Assembly (NCBI GenBank): GCA_963205105.1
Contig: CAUJJW010000061.1
Location: forward strand, 1 to 32,395
DNA length: 32,395 bases
Direction: 5' to 3'
Source: Verrucomicrobiota bacterium
GTDB lineage: Bacteria; Verrucomicrobiota; Verrucomicrobiia; Limisphaerales; CAIMTB01
The notes under the pieces are model-generated. The model saw nothing but the letters and a program-made list of their open reading frames with translations, had not been told where the DNA came from and ran no database searches. Of this stretch, positions 1 through 10,600 are shown in pieces. How positions within the stretch are numbered: position 1 is the stretch's first letter; every line of letters begins with the position of its first letter. The translations under genes and the position numbers were made by a program.

Positions 1-1
1 C

Positions 2-1678
2 CTCTACACCTCCAGCAACGCCGGGCTTCAATGGGCGCCGCATGAAGCCGCCCGTGACTGGACCGGCATCGCCACGTCCAGCGACGGTTCCACCCTGGCC
101 GCCGTGGTTTTCGGCGGCCGAATCTATGGAAGTCTGGATGCAGGGAACACTTGGGCCGTCGGCTACCCCTCGGTCAGTTCCATCGCCTCGTCCTCCGATG
201 GCATGGCCCTGGTCGCCGTCGCCAGGGGAAGCCGGATTTACACGTCCACCAACGCGGGCACCCATTGGACCTCGCAACCGGGTGCGCCAGCGACCAACTG
301 GCAGGCGGTCGCTTCCTCCGCGGACGGCGTGAGGCTGGTGGCGGTGGTGCAGAACGGACAGGTCTACACCTCGGTCGATTCCGGTACGAACTGGGGCGCC
401 CGCGCCGGCGCTCCTTCCGCCAAGTGGCAGGCCGTGGCCTCCTCCGCGGACGGCCTGAAACTGGTGGCGGTGGTGGACGGCGGGAACATCCACACCTCGA
501 CGGATGGCGGGACGGTCTGGACCCAACGCAGCCCGGTCCCGAATCAGCCATGGCGCGCGGTGGCCTCTTCCGCCGATGGACAGAAACTCGTGGCCGCCAT
601 CGGGGGCGGCTCGCTCTATGCCTCCACCAACTCCGGGGTGACCTGGGCGCCACTGCCGGGCGCGGCAGGCACCCGCTGGCAGTCGGTGGCCTGCTCCGCG
701 GATGGCCGGATGATTGTTGCCGTTGAAAATCCGGGCGGCATCCACGCCTCCACCGATTTCGGAGCCACGTGGGACTTGAAAGCCAGCGCTCCGCCCGCCG
801 CCGCGTGGCGGTCCATCGCTTCGTCCACCAACGGAAACGCCCTGGTCGCCGCGATCGCCGGGGGACGCATCTACACGTCGCCCAACGCCGGCAAGACCTG
901 GATCGCGCAGGACAACAGCCGGCCATGGACTGCGGTGGCCTCCTCCGCGGACGGCACCCGGCTGGTCGCCGGCGCGGCGGGAAGCTCCCAACAGATTTAC
1001 ACGACCACCGGTGCCCTCATCACGCCGGAGCTGGTCTATGACCCGCAGTCGAACCTGATTCTCAGCGGTGGCGGCAAATACCTCACGGCGTCGTTCGACA
1101 CCGAACTCGGAGACGTGCCCACCCCCTTCCCGCTCCGGCTCATCGTGCATCACGCGGCGGACGGAAGCACCAAGCTGCTCCAGCGCGTGTTCATCGGACC
1201 CAGCGTCCTCGATACCAACACCATCCTCACACTCCAGGAGAACAAACTGCATCCCAACCTCCTGTCCCAGGCACGGCGGCTCAGCGCAGTTCACCTGCCC
1301 CTCTCGAACACCGGCTGGGTCCTCCAGGGAGATTTCGGCGGCATCGGAATCCTGAACGCCGTGCTGACCGACGGTTTCGACAATTCGACGTCGAATCCCT
1401 TCCTGCACGCCTACCACCCCGACCACGACAACCTGGACGCCCTGTTCCAATCCGCGGCCAGGAAAGGTGCCGAATCGTACGACATCAAACGCCAGATCAC
1501 CCTCTCCTTCACGCCACCGGATGATGATTTTGTCAGTCGCACCGTCGGCAGCTCCAAGATCCGCGGAACCTACCTGGAAAACATCGTGCTCAAGGGCGGG
1601 GAGAATCAGACCCGCACCGTGGTCACCAAGGGCACCTTCGTTCTGAACCGAGTCAGCAGCATCGCCACCCTCCAATGA
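2..1678 (+). CDS. Secreted BNR/WD40-like beta-propeller protein, 5' end missing
   Basis: The reading frame is already open at the left edge, so the N-terminus and any signal peptide lie outside the window. About eight repeats of roughly 40 residues fill the first two thirds. Each has the pattern [RQN]IYTSTNAGTxW, then WxAVASSADGxxLVA and a short glycine turn; this resembles BNR/sialidase-type or photosystem-stability-factor-like propeller blades. From about position 1020 a different, non-repeated C-terminal domain begins (starting near LVYDPQSNLILSGGGKYLT) and runs to the end; I do not recognise it. The stop codon overlaps an ATG (ATGA at 1675), but that ATG is probably not used. The gene leads a run of five genes for exported proteins. 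The likely role is an extracellular binding or scaffold protein, since no catalytic motif is visible. Confidence is high for the gene and fold class and low for function. Confidence 0.85.
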   Translation, partial: LYTSSNAGLQWAPHEAARDWTGIATSSDGSTLAAVVFGGRIYGSLDAGNTWAVGYPSVSSIASSSDGMALVAVARGSRIYTSTNAGTHWTSQPGAPATNWQAVASSADGVRLVAVVQNGQVYTSVDSGTNWGARAGAPSAKWQAVASSADGLKLVAVVDGGNIHTSTDGGTVWTQRSPVPNQPWRAVASSADGQKLVAAIGGGSLYASTNSGVTWAPLPGAAGTRWQSVACSADGRMIVAVENPGGIHASTDFGATWDLKASAPPAAAWRSIASSTNGNALVAAIAGGRIYTSPNAGKTWIAQDNSRPWTAVASSADGTRLVAGAAGSSQQIYTTTGALITPELVYDPQSNLILSGGGKYLTASFDTELGDVPTPFPLRLIVHHAADGSTKLLQRVFIGPSVLDTNTILTLQENKLHPNLLSQARRLSAVHLPLSNTGWVLQGDFGGIGILNAVLTDGFDNSTSNPFLHAYHPDHDNLDALFQSAARKGAESYDIKRQITLSFTPPDDDFVSRTVGSSKIRGTYLENIVLKGGENQTRTVVTKGTFVLNRVSSIATLQ

Positions 1679-1914
1679 TTCCCAACCCTCCCACGCCAGC
1701 CGTGAATTCCCACCGTGGCGGTTGCCTAGCCGAGCCTTCCCATAAACCGCCCGTTCGTAGCGACGGGCGTCGCGCCCCCCGGAATTCTTCCTGGTCCATG
1801 GTCGGTGAGTATGACCTCTGCGCCAACGCCGCTTCCCAGGCACCCAGCTCCCTTTCCCACCCTTTTCCTGAATCGCAAACCCACGTTTCCCTCCCAACGC
1901 CAACGGCATCTCGT
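1679..1914. repeat. Intergenic region with repeat-unit copy A
   Basis: This 236-bp gap holds one degenerate copy of the intergenic repeat found four times in the window. The copy starts with GTAGCGACGGGCGTCGCGCC at 1757, runs through CCCCCCGGAAT at 1775 and ends near 1812 with a CTGGTCCATGGTCGGTGA segment. The stretch that follows (1821-1838, CGCCAACGCCGCTTCCCA) is identical to 4599-4616, upstream of the giant gene. The frame stays open through the repeat, which produces a spurious 80-residue N-terminal extension of the next gene. Confidence 0.75.
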
Positions 1915-4194
1915 ATGAAATTGACCCGTCAACGTCGGCTCTTCCTCGGGGCAGCCTTCTCCGCCCTCCTCACCGCCCTCGCCCCCCTCCCCTCCCTCGC
2001 AGCCGAAGCGAAACCGCCCGGGAGTATGGCCTTCCAGGGGTTCCTCACCGATGGAGCCGGCGTCGCTCGCGGACAAGCCAGCCCGGTCAATCTCACCGTC
2101 ACCTTCCGAATCTACAACTCCCCCAACGCCGGCGTCGGCGACGCCATCTGGGCCGAGTCCCAGGTCGTCACCATCGACAAAGGCCACTTCAGCGTCGTCC
2201 TCGGAGAGGGAACCTCCATCACCGGCGGCACCGATCTTTCCGCGCATTTCATCGGCGACAATGCCAACGGTCGCTACCTCGGCATCACCGTCGGCAATGA
2301 GAACGAGATCAGTCCGCGCATCCAGTTCCTTCCTGCCCCCTACGCCCACCTCGCCCGCTACGCCAATGAACTGCTCGACGCCAATGGAGCGGCGGTCCTG
2401 AAAAGCGGCGCCGGCGCCATCGGCATCAACCTCGTCGGGGCTCCCTCCAGCGAGTTGGAAGTCGGCGGAACGGTCAAGTCCACCGGCCTCGCGGTCGGCG
2501 GATCGGCCACCGTCAACGGCACGTTCACCGTCAATGGCTCCAGCACCATCAACGGACCCAGCACCGTGAATGGAGCTTCGACCGTCGCCGGCGCCCTCTC
2601 CGTCACCGGCAACAACGCCCTCCAACTCGGCTCCGGAGTCGTCGGACGCCAGGGCGATGCCGGCAAGATCGGCTACGCCCTCTTCACCCCCAACACACTG
2701 GACATCGTCGGCGCCGGCACTTCCGCCAACAGCCGAGCCGTCAAGATCTGGGGCGAGGGTGGAACCCTTTTCACCGGACCAGTGACCGCCACCACCTTCA
2801 ACGGAAGCGGCGCAGGCCTCACCGGATTGGCGCAACTGGGCCAGGCCAACACCTTCACCGGCTTTCAAAGCATTCAAAACCACCTGCGACTGGGTGAACT
2901 CGTCACCACCGTGGGCACCGCGGGTTGGGGCGAAGCATTGATCCTCTCCGGCGCTCCACCGTTGAGCAGCGGTTACGACAGCGACAACTCCGATCCCCTC
3001 TGGCTCGCCCGCTTCAATACCGCCGCCAACAGCTCCGAACTGCGCATGGTGATCGGCGACGACCCGGGATCCGCAGGCGATAAGTTCGTCATCGGAACCA
3101 TGCAGGGAAGCGGCAACTTCTCCCAGTCGGCCACCTGGTCGCCCAAGGTTTCCATCGACGCCGCCGGCACCCTCGAATTCCGGCCAGACCTGACCAAGGA
3201 AGGCAGCGCCGGAAAAATCGGATACCAAACCTTCACTTCGGACGCCCTCGATATCGTCGGGGCCGGCACGACGGGTTCCAATCGAAAGATCAAACTGTGG
3301 GCCGAAGGCGGCGCCCTGGTGAACGGCACTCTCCGCGTCAACGGGTCGACCGGCGGATCGACACAGTTCTTCTTGGAAGCAGTCATGGACCCCTCGGGGC
3401 CGCGGGATATTCCCAACATCCCCATTTTTCTGACCTACGGACTCCTGGTGGATAACCGCGTGCGTGGCGCAGCCTTCGACGTCGTCTCGGACCTTCGGCT
3501 CAAGGACATCCAGGGACCAAGCGACGGCGCCCAGGACCTCGCCACGTTGAAGCAGATCGCCATCACCGACTTCACCTTCAAGGACAAGGTCAACAACGGT
3601 CCGCGCTCACAAAAGAAGGTCATCGCCCAACAAGTGGAGCAGGTCTATCCCGCGGCGGTTTCCCGGTCGTCCGGCTTCGTACCCGACATCTTCAAGAAGG
3701 CGACCGTCGAAGGCGCGTGGATCTCCGTCCCCGCCGATCTGAAGCAAGGTGACCGGGTCCGCCTGATCGGCAAGACGACCGATGCCACCCATGAGGTCGT
3801 CGAGATCGCGGAAGCCGATCCCGCGAAGGGCACGTCTCGGAAGTTCCGCTTCGAACCCACGCCCACCGAAGGCGAAGTCTTTGTGTATGGCCACGAAGTG
3901 AAGGATCTGCGGTCCGTCGATTACGAAGCCATCGCCATGTTGAATGTGTCCGCCTCCCAGGAACTCTCCCGCCGCCTTGAAAACCAGGAGAAGGAACTGG
4001 CCGAACTGCGGGACAAACTGGCCAAGGCTCTCGGTGAGAAGCAGACCCTCACCCACAACCTGTCCGCCATGGACGCCCGGTTGATCCGCCTCGAGGAGGC
4101 CCTGAGACAGCAGGCGGCCCTTCCAGCCGAGAAGCCCGAAGCGGTCATCTCTCAGGTGGGTACCCGCACAACCACGGTCGCCGTGGTGAAGTAA
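1915..4194 (+). CDS. Exported tail-fibre-like protein with peptidase S74 chaperone domain
   Basis: This 759-aa protein starts at the ATG followed by KLTRQRRLF and a hydrophobic stretch ending near LAAEA (residues 1-31), a clear Sec signal peptide. A frame extends back to 1675 but only through repeat DNA. Residues ~38-150 form a domain beginning MAFQGFLTDGAG. Residues 200-226 hold short VNGxxTVNG-type repeats, as in trimeric fibre shafts. SDLRLK at 525-530 matches the S74 intramolecular chaperone motif; Ser525 and Lys530 have the spacing of the known self-cleavage Ser/Lys pair. Next comes an inserted beta-rich segment (~565-670), then a coiled coil at ~679-735. The known S74 role is to trimerise and fold a fibre and then cut itself off, so this is probably a trimeric surface or secreted fibre. 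The part after the cleavage site (235 aa) is longer than a typical phage S74 domain. The partner is unknown; the neighbouring giant protein is a candidate. Confidence 0.85.
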   Translation: MKLTRQRRLFLGAAFSALLTALAPLPSLAAEAKPPGSMAFQGFLTDGAGVARGQASPVNLTVTFRIYNSPNAGVGDAIWAESQVVTIDKGHFSVVLGEGTSITGGTDLSAHFIGDNANGRYLGITVGNENEISPRIQFLPAPYAHLARYANELLDANGAAVLKSGAGAIGINLVGAPSSELEVGGTVKSTGLAVGGSATVNGTFTVNGSSTINGPSTVNGASTVAGALSVTGNNALQLGSGVVGRQGDAGKIGYALFTPNTLDIVGAGTSANSRAVKIWGEGGTLFTGPVTATTFNGSGAGLTGLAQLGQANTFTGFQSIQNHLRLGELVTTVGTAGWGEALILSGAPPLSSGYDSDNSDPLWLARFNTAANSSELRMVIGDDPGSAGDKFVIGTMQGSGNFSQSATWSPKVSIDAAGTLEFRPDLTKEGSAGKIGYQTFTSDALDIVGAGTTGSNRKIKLWAEGGALVNGTLRVNGSTGGSTQFFLEAVMDPSGPRDIPNIPIFLTYGLLVDNRVRGAAFDVVSDLRLKDIQGPSDGAQDLATLKQIAITDFTFKDKVNNGPRSQKKVIAQQVEQVYPAAVSRSSGFVPDIFKKATVEGAWISVPADLKQGDRVRLIGKTTDATHEVVEIAEADPAKGTSRKFRFEPTPTEGEVFVYGHEVKDLRSVDYEAIAMLNVSASQELSRRLENQEKELAELRDKLAKALGEKQTLTHNLSAMDARLIRLEEALRQQAALPAEKPEAVISQVGTRTTTVAVVK

Positions 4195-4651
4195 CTCTGC
4201 CCCTACCCCGTTGCACCACCCACTTCCCATGAACCGTGCCTCGGTAGCGGCGGGCGTCCCGCCTGCCGTAGAGGGGGGCTCCATGAACCTCGAATCCCCA
4301 GCCAGCCCCGGACGGGGCGAGAGAACCCTAGCCCACGGCGTGAGCCGTGGGGACGAGGCCCGAGGGAAACCCAAAGCCCCGGAGGGGCGATCAGAAACGC
4401 TGGGCGGGCCAACCATCGTCCGGTTCCCCAGAATCAACCCCAACGCGGCCGGTTCTGCCGCCCCTCCGGGGCTCGAACTATCTGTCAACGCCTCACCCAT
4501 GGCTCACGCCATGGGCTACCGTTCTTTCGGCCCTCCGGGCCTCCAGCGAGTCCCGCCCCCCGGAAATCCTGGTTCATGGTCCGTGGGCATGGCGCCTTCG
4601 CCAACGCCGCTTCCCATGCACCTCCCATCCCTTTCCAACTCCGACCGATCT
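4195..4651. repeat. Repeat-unit copy B split by a composite inverted element
   Basis: This 457-bp gap has no gene. Its outer parts are the two halves of one intergenic repeat copy: 4244-4279 (GTAGCGGCGGGCGTCCCGCC and on to GAGGGGGGC) and 4550 onward (GTCCCGCCCCCCGG and CTGGTTCATGGTCCGTG). In copy C these halves are directly joined. Between them lies a 270-bp stretch built of two inverted arms. The 18-mer at 4599-4616 recurs at 1821-1838, upstream of the S74 gene. The frame stays open through the whole gap, which falsely lengthens the next gene. Confidence 0.75.
4280..4549. mobile_element. Composite inverted-repeat element (MITE- or REP-pair-like), no coding capacity
   Basis: Two related arms face each other, 4305-4396 and 4453-4540 (reverse orientation), around a 56-nt centre. 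Each arm has the same three blocks in order: a GCCC(C)GGAxGGGxCGAxAGAA block, then a 20-nt palindrome (CCCACGGCGTGAGCCGTGGG at 4332-4351; CCCATGGCTCACGCCATGGG at 4496-4515), then AGCCCCGGAGGGGCG (4375-4389; exact reverse complement at 4459-4473). The element lies exactly at the junction GGGGGGC/GTCCCG of the host repeat. I see no transposase and no clear target-site duplication. It may be a non-autonomous mobile element or a REP/BIME pair mobilised by an enzyme elsewhere. Confidence 0.55.
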
Positions 4652-7600
4652 ATGAATCGCCTACCTCTGCTTGGAGGCTTCCTTGCCTGGCTGGTATTGC
4701 TCGGCGCGCTCACCGACCCCGTCGCAGCGCAATCCATCTTCGACCAGCGGCAGCTCGTCTTCAGCACCAACACCAGCCCGACGCGTGGTGTCAACTGGGC
4801 ACCCCAGCCGCCAGGACAGTCCTTGCCTTCCGCCGTGGCCACGGCCTCTCCCAAACAGTTCCGGGGCGCCGTCGTGTACGGCGGCGTCACCAAGCAGGGA
4901 ACGGCCGCCAATGCACTCATCCCCGGCAGCTTCTCCGCCAACGTCAACGTGATCAATTGGCCCCGCTCGCTCGAGGGCGGACAGGTGTCCTCCATCTTGC
5001 GCGCAGCGGTGGGCGCTCCCTACCTGAGCCACGGCTTCGACTTTCTCTTTGGCCAGGAAATCACCCCGCCGCTGACCGACCTCAACGGCGTCAAACTCAC
5101 TCCCGATCAAACCAATTTCTGGCATCCGGAACCCATCGTCGTCCAAACGATACTCACCACCAATTCCGTCACCTCGGTCGTCACCACCAATCATACGGTC
5201 GACCCATCCCACTCCGGCACCGAGTACTACTGGAGCCCCCACGCCAGCAAGGCGTACGCCACCAAGGCGGGCCCCGTTCAGATCATGTGGCGAACCGGAG
5301 TTTCCACCGACACCACCCTCCCACCGGGCGGAATCGAAGGGGTGACCCACGTGCGGATCACACCCTTCTTCTACGCCATCAAGGGCACCCAGATTCTCGT
5401 CTCCGGCGTTCCGTTCAAGACGCCCCGCAAGATGTACTGGACCAAGGGCGATTACGAAAAAACCGGAAAACCCGTCCTCGTTCCCACCGGGGTGAAATCC
5501 ATCCAGTTCGTCTACAACAACAGCATACCCGAGTCCGTGCCCGACGATGAGGTCGTCATCGGCGGCATCATCAAGCCCAACACCGGAGGCACGAACTTCA
5601 ACAACGGCAACGTCCAGGCCTTTACCGGCACCATCGCTGTCGAAAACGGCTTCATCACCGCCTACAACCGCGAAGGCCGGATCTTCATGGAACTCCTCGG
5701 CGACGCCACCGGGACCGACACCAAGCGCCAACTCGGCACCGAAATCGTGGATGTCCAACGCGACGCCGTTCCCTCGGACGTCGTGATCGAACTCGGTGAA
5801 CGCGCCACTGCGTTCCCGGGCAACGAACCATCGGACTTCGGTCTGTTCCCGTCCCCCATCAATCAACTCGCCCAAACGTTCGCCTACCAGCGCAGCGTCA
5901 ATGCGATCGGGGATCTGGAGCTCTTCGCAACCCGGGTCACCCAGCAGCTGACCGACTACCAGGTCCACTGGATGGAGGAAGGGGTCGGCGGCCTTCGCTG
6001 GCCGTTCCGTTTCGTCCGCTACACCTTCGTCTGGCCCTTCGAAGCCTCCAAATACAGCCACTACGTCCGCCCCGTTGTCCCGGATGAAGCCGCAGCCCGG
6101 CTGACCGCCATCCCGCTTCCCGGCGAAAATGCGCCCAAGCTCGACTTCCAGGACCCTTCCAACAACAGCACGCCACGGGCCAAGCTTACCGAGGATTCCC
6201 AGTTCTACACCTACCTCGACGCCTCCCAACCCGTCCTCAGGGCACTCATCCGCTACAACGTCGGAGACCGTGTCGCCTTCGAACGCGTCTTCTCCTGGCT
6301 CGATGCCACCCTGAAGTCCCCTTCCCTGCTCGCCGGCACCATCGCCACCAACCTCAACGCCTGGAGCCAAAACGCCATTCCCAGCACCAACTTCCTGCCG
6401 TCCCCCCGCGTGCTGAGCCAGACCGTTTTCGTCGGCGACCGACTCGCCGCGCCCCCCAACGAACTGGGTTCCACCGGCGAATACCTCGCCGGTTACATCA
6501 ATCAATCCAGCGGCATTTCCTTCAATCCCAACGCCTACCAGGATCCGTTCCTCAGCGGCTTTGAAGCCGCCAACCAGGGCGCCATTATTCCGGTCAATGC
6601 CATCCCCAACCGGAACCATCTCGAGGTCTGGTGGTTCCGCCGGCATGCCCCCACCGCCCTTCGCGATGAGGCCCTCGGATTCCAACCCACCTACTGGCCC
6701 GCCGTCATTGGGCAGTACACCGTGGAATTCCCCGGTCCGGCCCACCCGCGGTACCGCCAAATCGTGCTCGCCAGCAATCACGGCAGCGGCCCCCTCAGCA
6801 GTTTCGAGTCCGCCGGCAGCCTCTACATCGCCAACACCACCCCCGACACCGTCGGCTTCAATCCCAACGAGGAACACGCCCTCATTCAGGGTGGCCAAAT
6901 CTGGGCCCTCCGCGATGACCTCAATGTGACGAACGTCACCCACTTCTCGTCCCTGCCCTACGTCCTGCTCCAGTTCTCCGATGCCGACGGCAGGCCGAAC
7001 ATGACCGCCTTCCACGTCGTGCGGGAAACCGACACCGACCGGTTCGACTACACCGTGAACGCCGGCACCATCCTTCAGCCGCCGATGCCCCTGCCGTTGC
7101 TCGACAAACCCGTCCCTCCGACCGGCCCCACTGAAGTCCCCTACAGTCTCAACGCCGAAGTGGGTTCCCGTCAGATCGCCGATCTCGTCTACCCGCTGGA
7201 CAACACCAACAGCGTCACCGTGACCGCCAACCTCTCGCGGCCGCCCGTGTTTCCCGTCTACGAGTCGCTCCGCCTTCAGAAGCCGGGGCACACGAACCAG
7301 TACTACTTCTATCCCGGCACCGCCGACTTCCGACTCAAGACCATCACCGGCGTCCTGTCGGCAACGCTCCCCGTGCGCATCGTGGGAACCAATGACATCG
7401 CACTGCCCACCACCCGGTATCGCTTCACCGCGACGGATACCGTCATTCAGAGCATCGCCTACGGAGCCAGCGTGGCCATTGGTTACCCCACCAACGCCTA
7501 CGACCAATCCCAGGGCACGTACACCAACTACACCGCCAAATGGGATGCCACCGTCACCGGACGCGCCCTCGCCAGCAGTGGCTCCACGCTGAACACCGCG

Positions 7601-10600
7601 GTGGGTTATCTCGAACTGGATTTCGGAACCGGCGTCGCACCCGCCAACACCAACATGATCGTCATCGCGACGAGGCTCTATACCGATGAAACCACCTACG
7701 TCGACGTCACCGGCTCCCCGGGCGCTTCCTTCCCCACCCACCATCGGTACAGCCTGAACAACACCAACCGCAGCGCCCTGGCCCTGGGCGACTCCGTGAT
7801 CGTCTCGAATCCGGATGCCGACAAGAACTGGCTCGCCACCATCGCGGGCATGGCACCCGACACCACCGGATCCATCGGGTATGTCGAAGTGGACTTCGGC
7901 TCCGGAATCGAACCCGCCACCAACGACGAAATCAAAGGCGCCACCACGCTCATCAAGAATCCCATCACCCGGGGTGCCATGGCCGCCGCCGAGGCAGGCG
8001 GCTTCCGAAGCGGATGGAGGCTTGCCTTTGAGGCACTCGCCGACGTCGTCGCCGGAGCCTCGCAACAGGAGGCGGATCGCACCCTGTTCGACAACCAAAT
8101 CACCTTCCAGGATCGGAAAGGCAGCCTGTGGGTCTATCGCGGCCCTCACACCGACGCCGACGCCGCGGCACGGTCGATGCAATTCTACTACAAGACCCTT
8201 CCGGGATTCTGGTTCCCGGTCGACGCCGCCGGAAACGTCCTGGGAACCACCGGACTCAACCAACAACCCCAGGAAGGAACCATCACCCCCTACCTGAGGC
8301 CCGCAGCACCGGGCGGCGGGTTCGATGGCGACGCGGTGTATGGCTATCAGTTGGAACAGGAGGACGCCCAAGGTCGCCCGGAGGGCGACGGCAATGCCCT
8401 CGGCATCACCTACAGGGCCCGCTGGCCGGAGAGCGCACCGGTCCTTCAGATGGCTGAGACCCTCACCGTTCCCAAGCGCGGACTTCCCGCCATTCGAGGC
8501 CAGACCAGCCTCCAGGTGCTGTACCAGCAATCCGTCTACCTCAACTCGGATCAACCCTCGGTCGTTCTCCATGACCCCACCGCCGCCAAGAAGTTCCCGC
8601 TGTTCGATACCAATCCGGACGGCTCCTCGACCGGCCTGAACAAGATCCCCTCCTCGATTCAAACTTCCGTTTTCCGCGGTAAAACCTACTTCCCGCGACT
8701 CGCCCCGCATCTCGCAGAGCGCTTCTACTTCGATCCGAACGACAGCAGGAACGGCTCCCTGGTGCTCCTGGGAGAATTCAAGAACGAAGCCCTGGGTGAA
8801 AGTTACCTCCAACCCAATTTCCTGAGCCAAAAGGACATCGAGGCCCTGAAGGAACTGTGCAGCGACGGCGACGAAATGAAGGCGTTCTGGAACCAAGCCA
8901 TCGATGATTCGGGCAGCGGCGGACTCACCCTCCAGCTCGAAACGTTCTACCCGAACCCGGCCAAGCCAGGAACGTTCACCAGCACCATCGAGGTCGGAGG
9001 GCTGCCGGTTCACCAAGCCGTCGAGGTCCACGCGGGCGACCTCGCCCAAGTCAAACACAGCGACACGGCGGTCGATTCGTACGCCCTCACCTCCACCGGA
9101 CCAGGAACCGGCTACGTGTCCATCATCGCCGGACAGGGCATGGCATTCACCCCTCCCGAGGAACCGGTCAGCATCAAGATCATCAAGGTGGTCGACACCC
9201 TGTACCGCGGCGAAGTGAAGGTCATCCTCTCGTCCAATCCGCTCGGCGAGAAAGTCACCATGCAGCAGGTGGTGGACCTCGCAGGCAAGGTTGAGAACTA
9301 CGACTTCGAATGGTGGATCGCCGCCCCCTCCGATGGCGCACCCCCGGCGGTCTATGGCAACACCACCACCAACCTCCTTTTCTCAGGCAGCCCCGATCCC
9401 TGGCATCACCTCCACCATCCGCTCGCCTCCGACACGCCGGCATCCCTCGGACCGGCGGGCTTCGTCAACCCTTCCCAACGATTCGTCAGCGACGTGTCCA
9501 GCCTGGTGATGCCGGTCCAGGAAGTCCCCTTCACCGAGGTCACCGCTGTCGCGCCCAGCCTGCGGTTCAAAGTCCCCGCCCCATCCGCCCGGCGGCTCGC
9601 CCAGGGCAATCCGTTGGTCGTCCGCGACCAGTCCGGGGCCGAGATTCCAGCCGTGGTCAGTCTGGTGGAACTGGACAGCAACGCCACCACCGCCTTCCTG
9701 ACGGTGAATCCCGCCGACAGTTCGACGCTTCCCGCTCCTTCGCTCGTGTTCATGCTCTACGAGCGGGCCCAGGCCGATCAGCCCCAAAGTCTCTTGTACC
9801 GCGACTTCGCGGTTCCCAGCGCCGCCACCTTCTCCCAGTTCTATCTCAGCCTCGGCCTCGACGATGCCCTGGGAGCCAAGGTTTACCTGGATGGGGAGTT
9901 GATCGTGTCCGCCAATCTCGGCGAGGACGACACGAGCACCACCACCGCCCCCTCCGGTTTCAGCCCGGCACCCCTGCCCAAGGTCTACGCACTCGGACCC
10001 CATCTGTTCGCAGGCGGCATCACCTCCGACGGTGTCACCGCCCACCGGCTCGCCATCCAATTGTTCTCGAACGCAGGCCCGGATTCCGCCCTGCGCTTCA
10101 ACGCACAACTGGACGCCTACCAAAGCGCCGACCTCGTCGACATCCCGGGGTCGAAGTGGCTGAAGCTCGATCCCTCGAAGTACCCCGACAAGGTGCGCAC
10201 CATCCTGGGCGAGAGCGCCGACGTCCGGGCCTTGAGCGACAACTACGTCATCTCCCGCTACCGGGCCAACGACACCCACCACGCGTCGTTCCCTCGCGGT
10301 TGGTCCCAATGGACGGATCCCGCCCTCGCCGAAGGCTGGATCAAACGCGTGCTCGCCGGGATCAATCCCTTCAATCAGCGGACCACCGACCTGTTCAACA
10401 ACACGGTCAACACCGACGCCAACATCCTCACCTCCGCCGGCAAACGCTGGGAAGGTGACGTCGCCCTGAATCTCGACAGCATCAACGACTACGGCCTCAT
10501 CGAGATCTACGAAACCGTGCTCCGACGCGGAAAGGACCTCAGCATCAATGCCGGCATCAGCTACGATCCCGCCAATGACGCACTCCTGCTGGCGGCCGGT

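Noticed and set aside
2..1020. Tandem sequence repeats considered as a DNA repeat array or CRISPR-like structure
   Set aside because: The repeats are protein-level (about 40 codons each) with diverged DNA, and there are no constant repeats with unique spacers.
1675..1914. 80-residue N-terminal extension of the S74 protein, starting at the ATGA overlap
   Set aside because: The extension is translated repeat DNA and would bury the signal peptide at residue 81.
4211..4651. 147-residue N-terminal extension of the giant protein with a TTG start
   Set aside because: It consists of the intergenic repeat and the composite element. The same peptide (SVAAGVPPAVEGG) also appears in frames through repeat copies C and D, so it is repeat translation and not protein.
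4661..9058. Open frame of 1465 codons antisense to the giant gene
   Set aside because: In GC-rich DNA the complementary frame of a long gene often lacks stops. This one has no domain, no signal peptide and a glycine/valine-rich composition typical of a shadow frame. The same holds for 11645-14017, 9383-11203 and 1726-3228.
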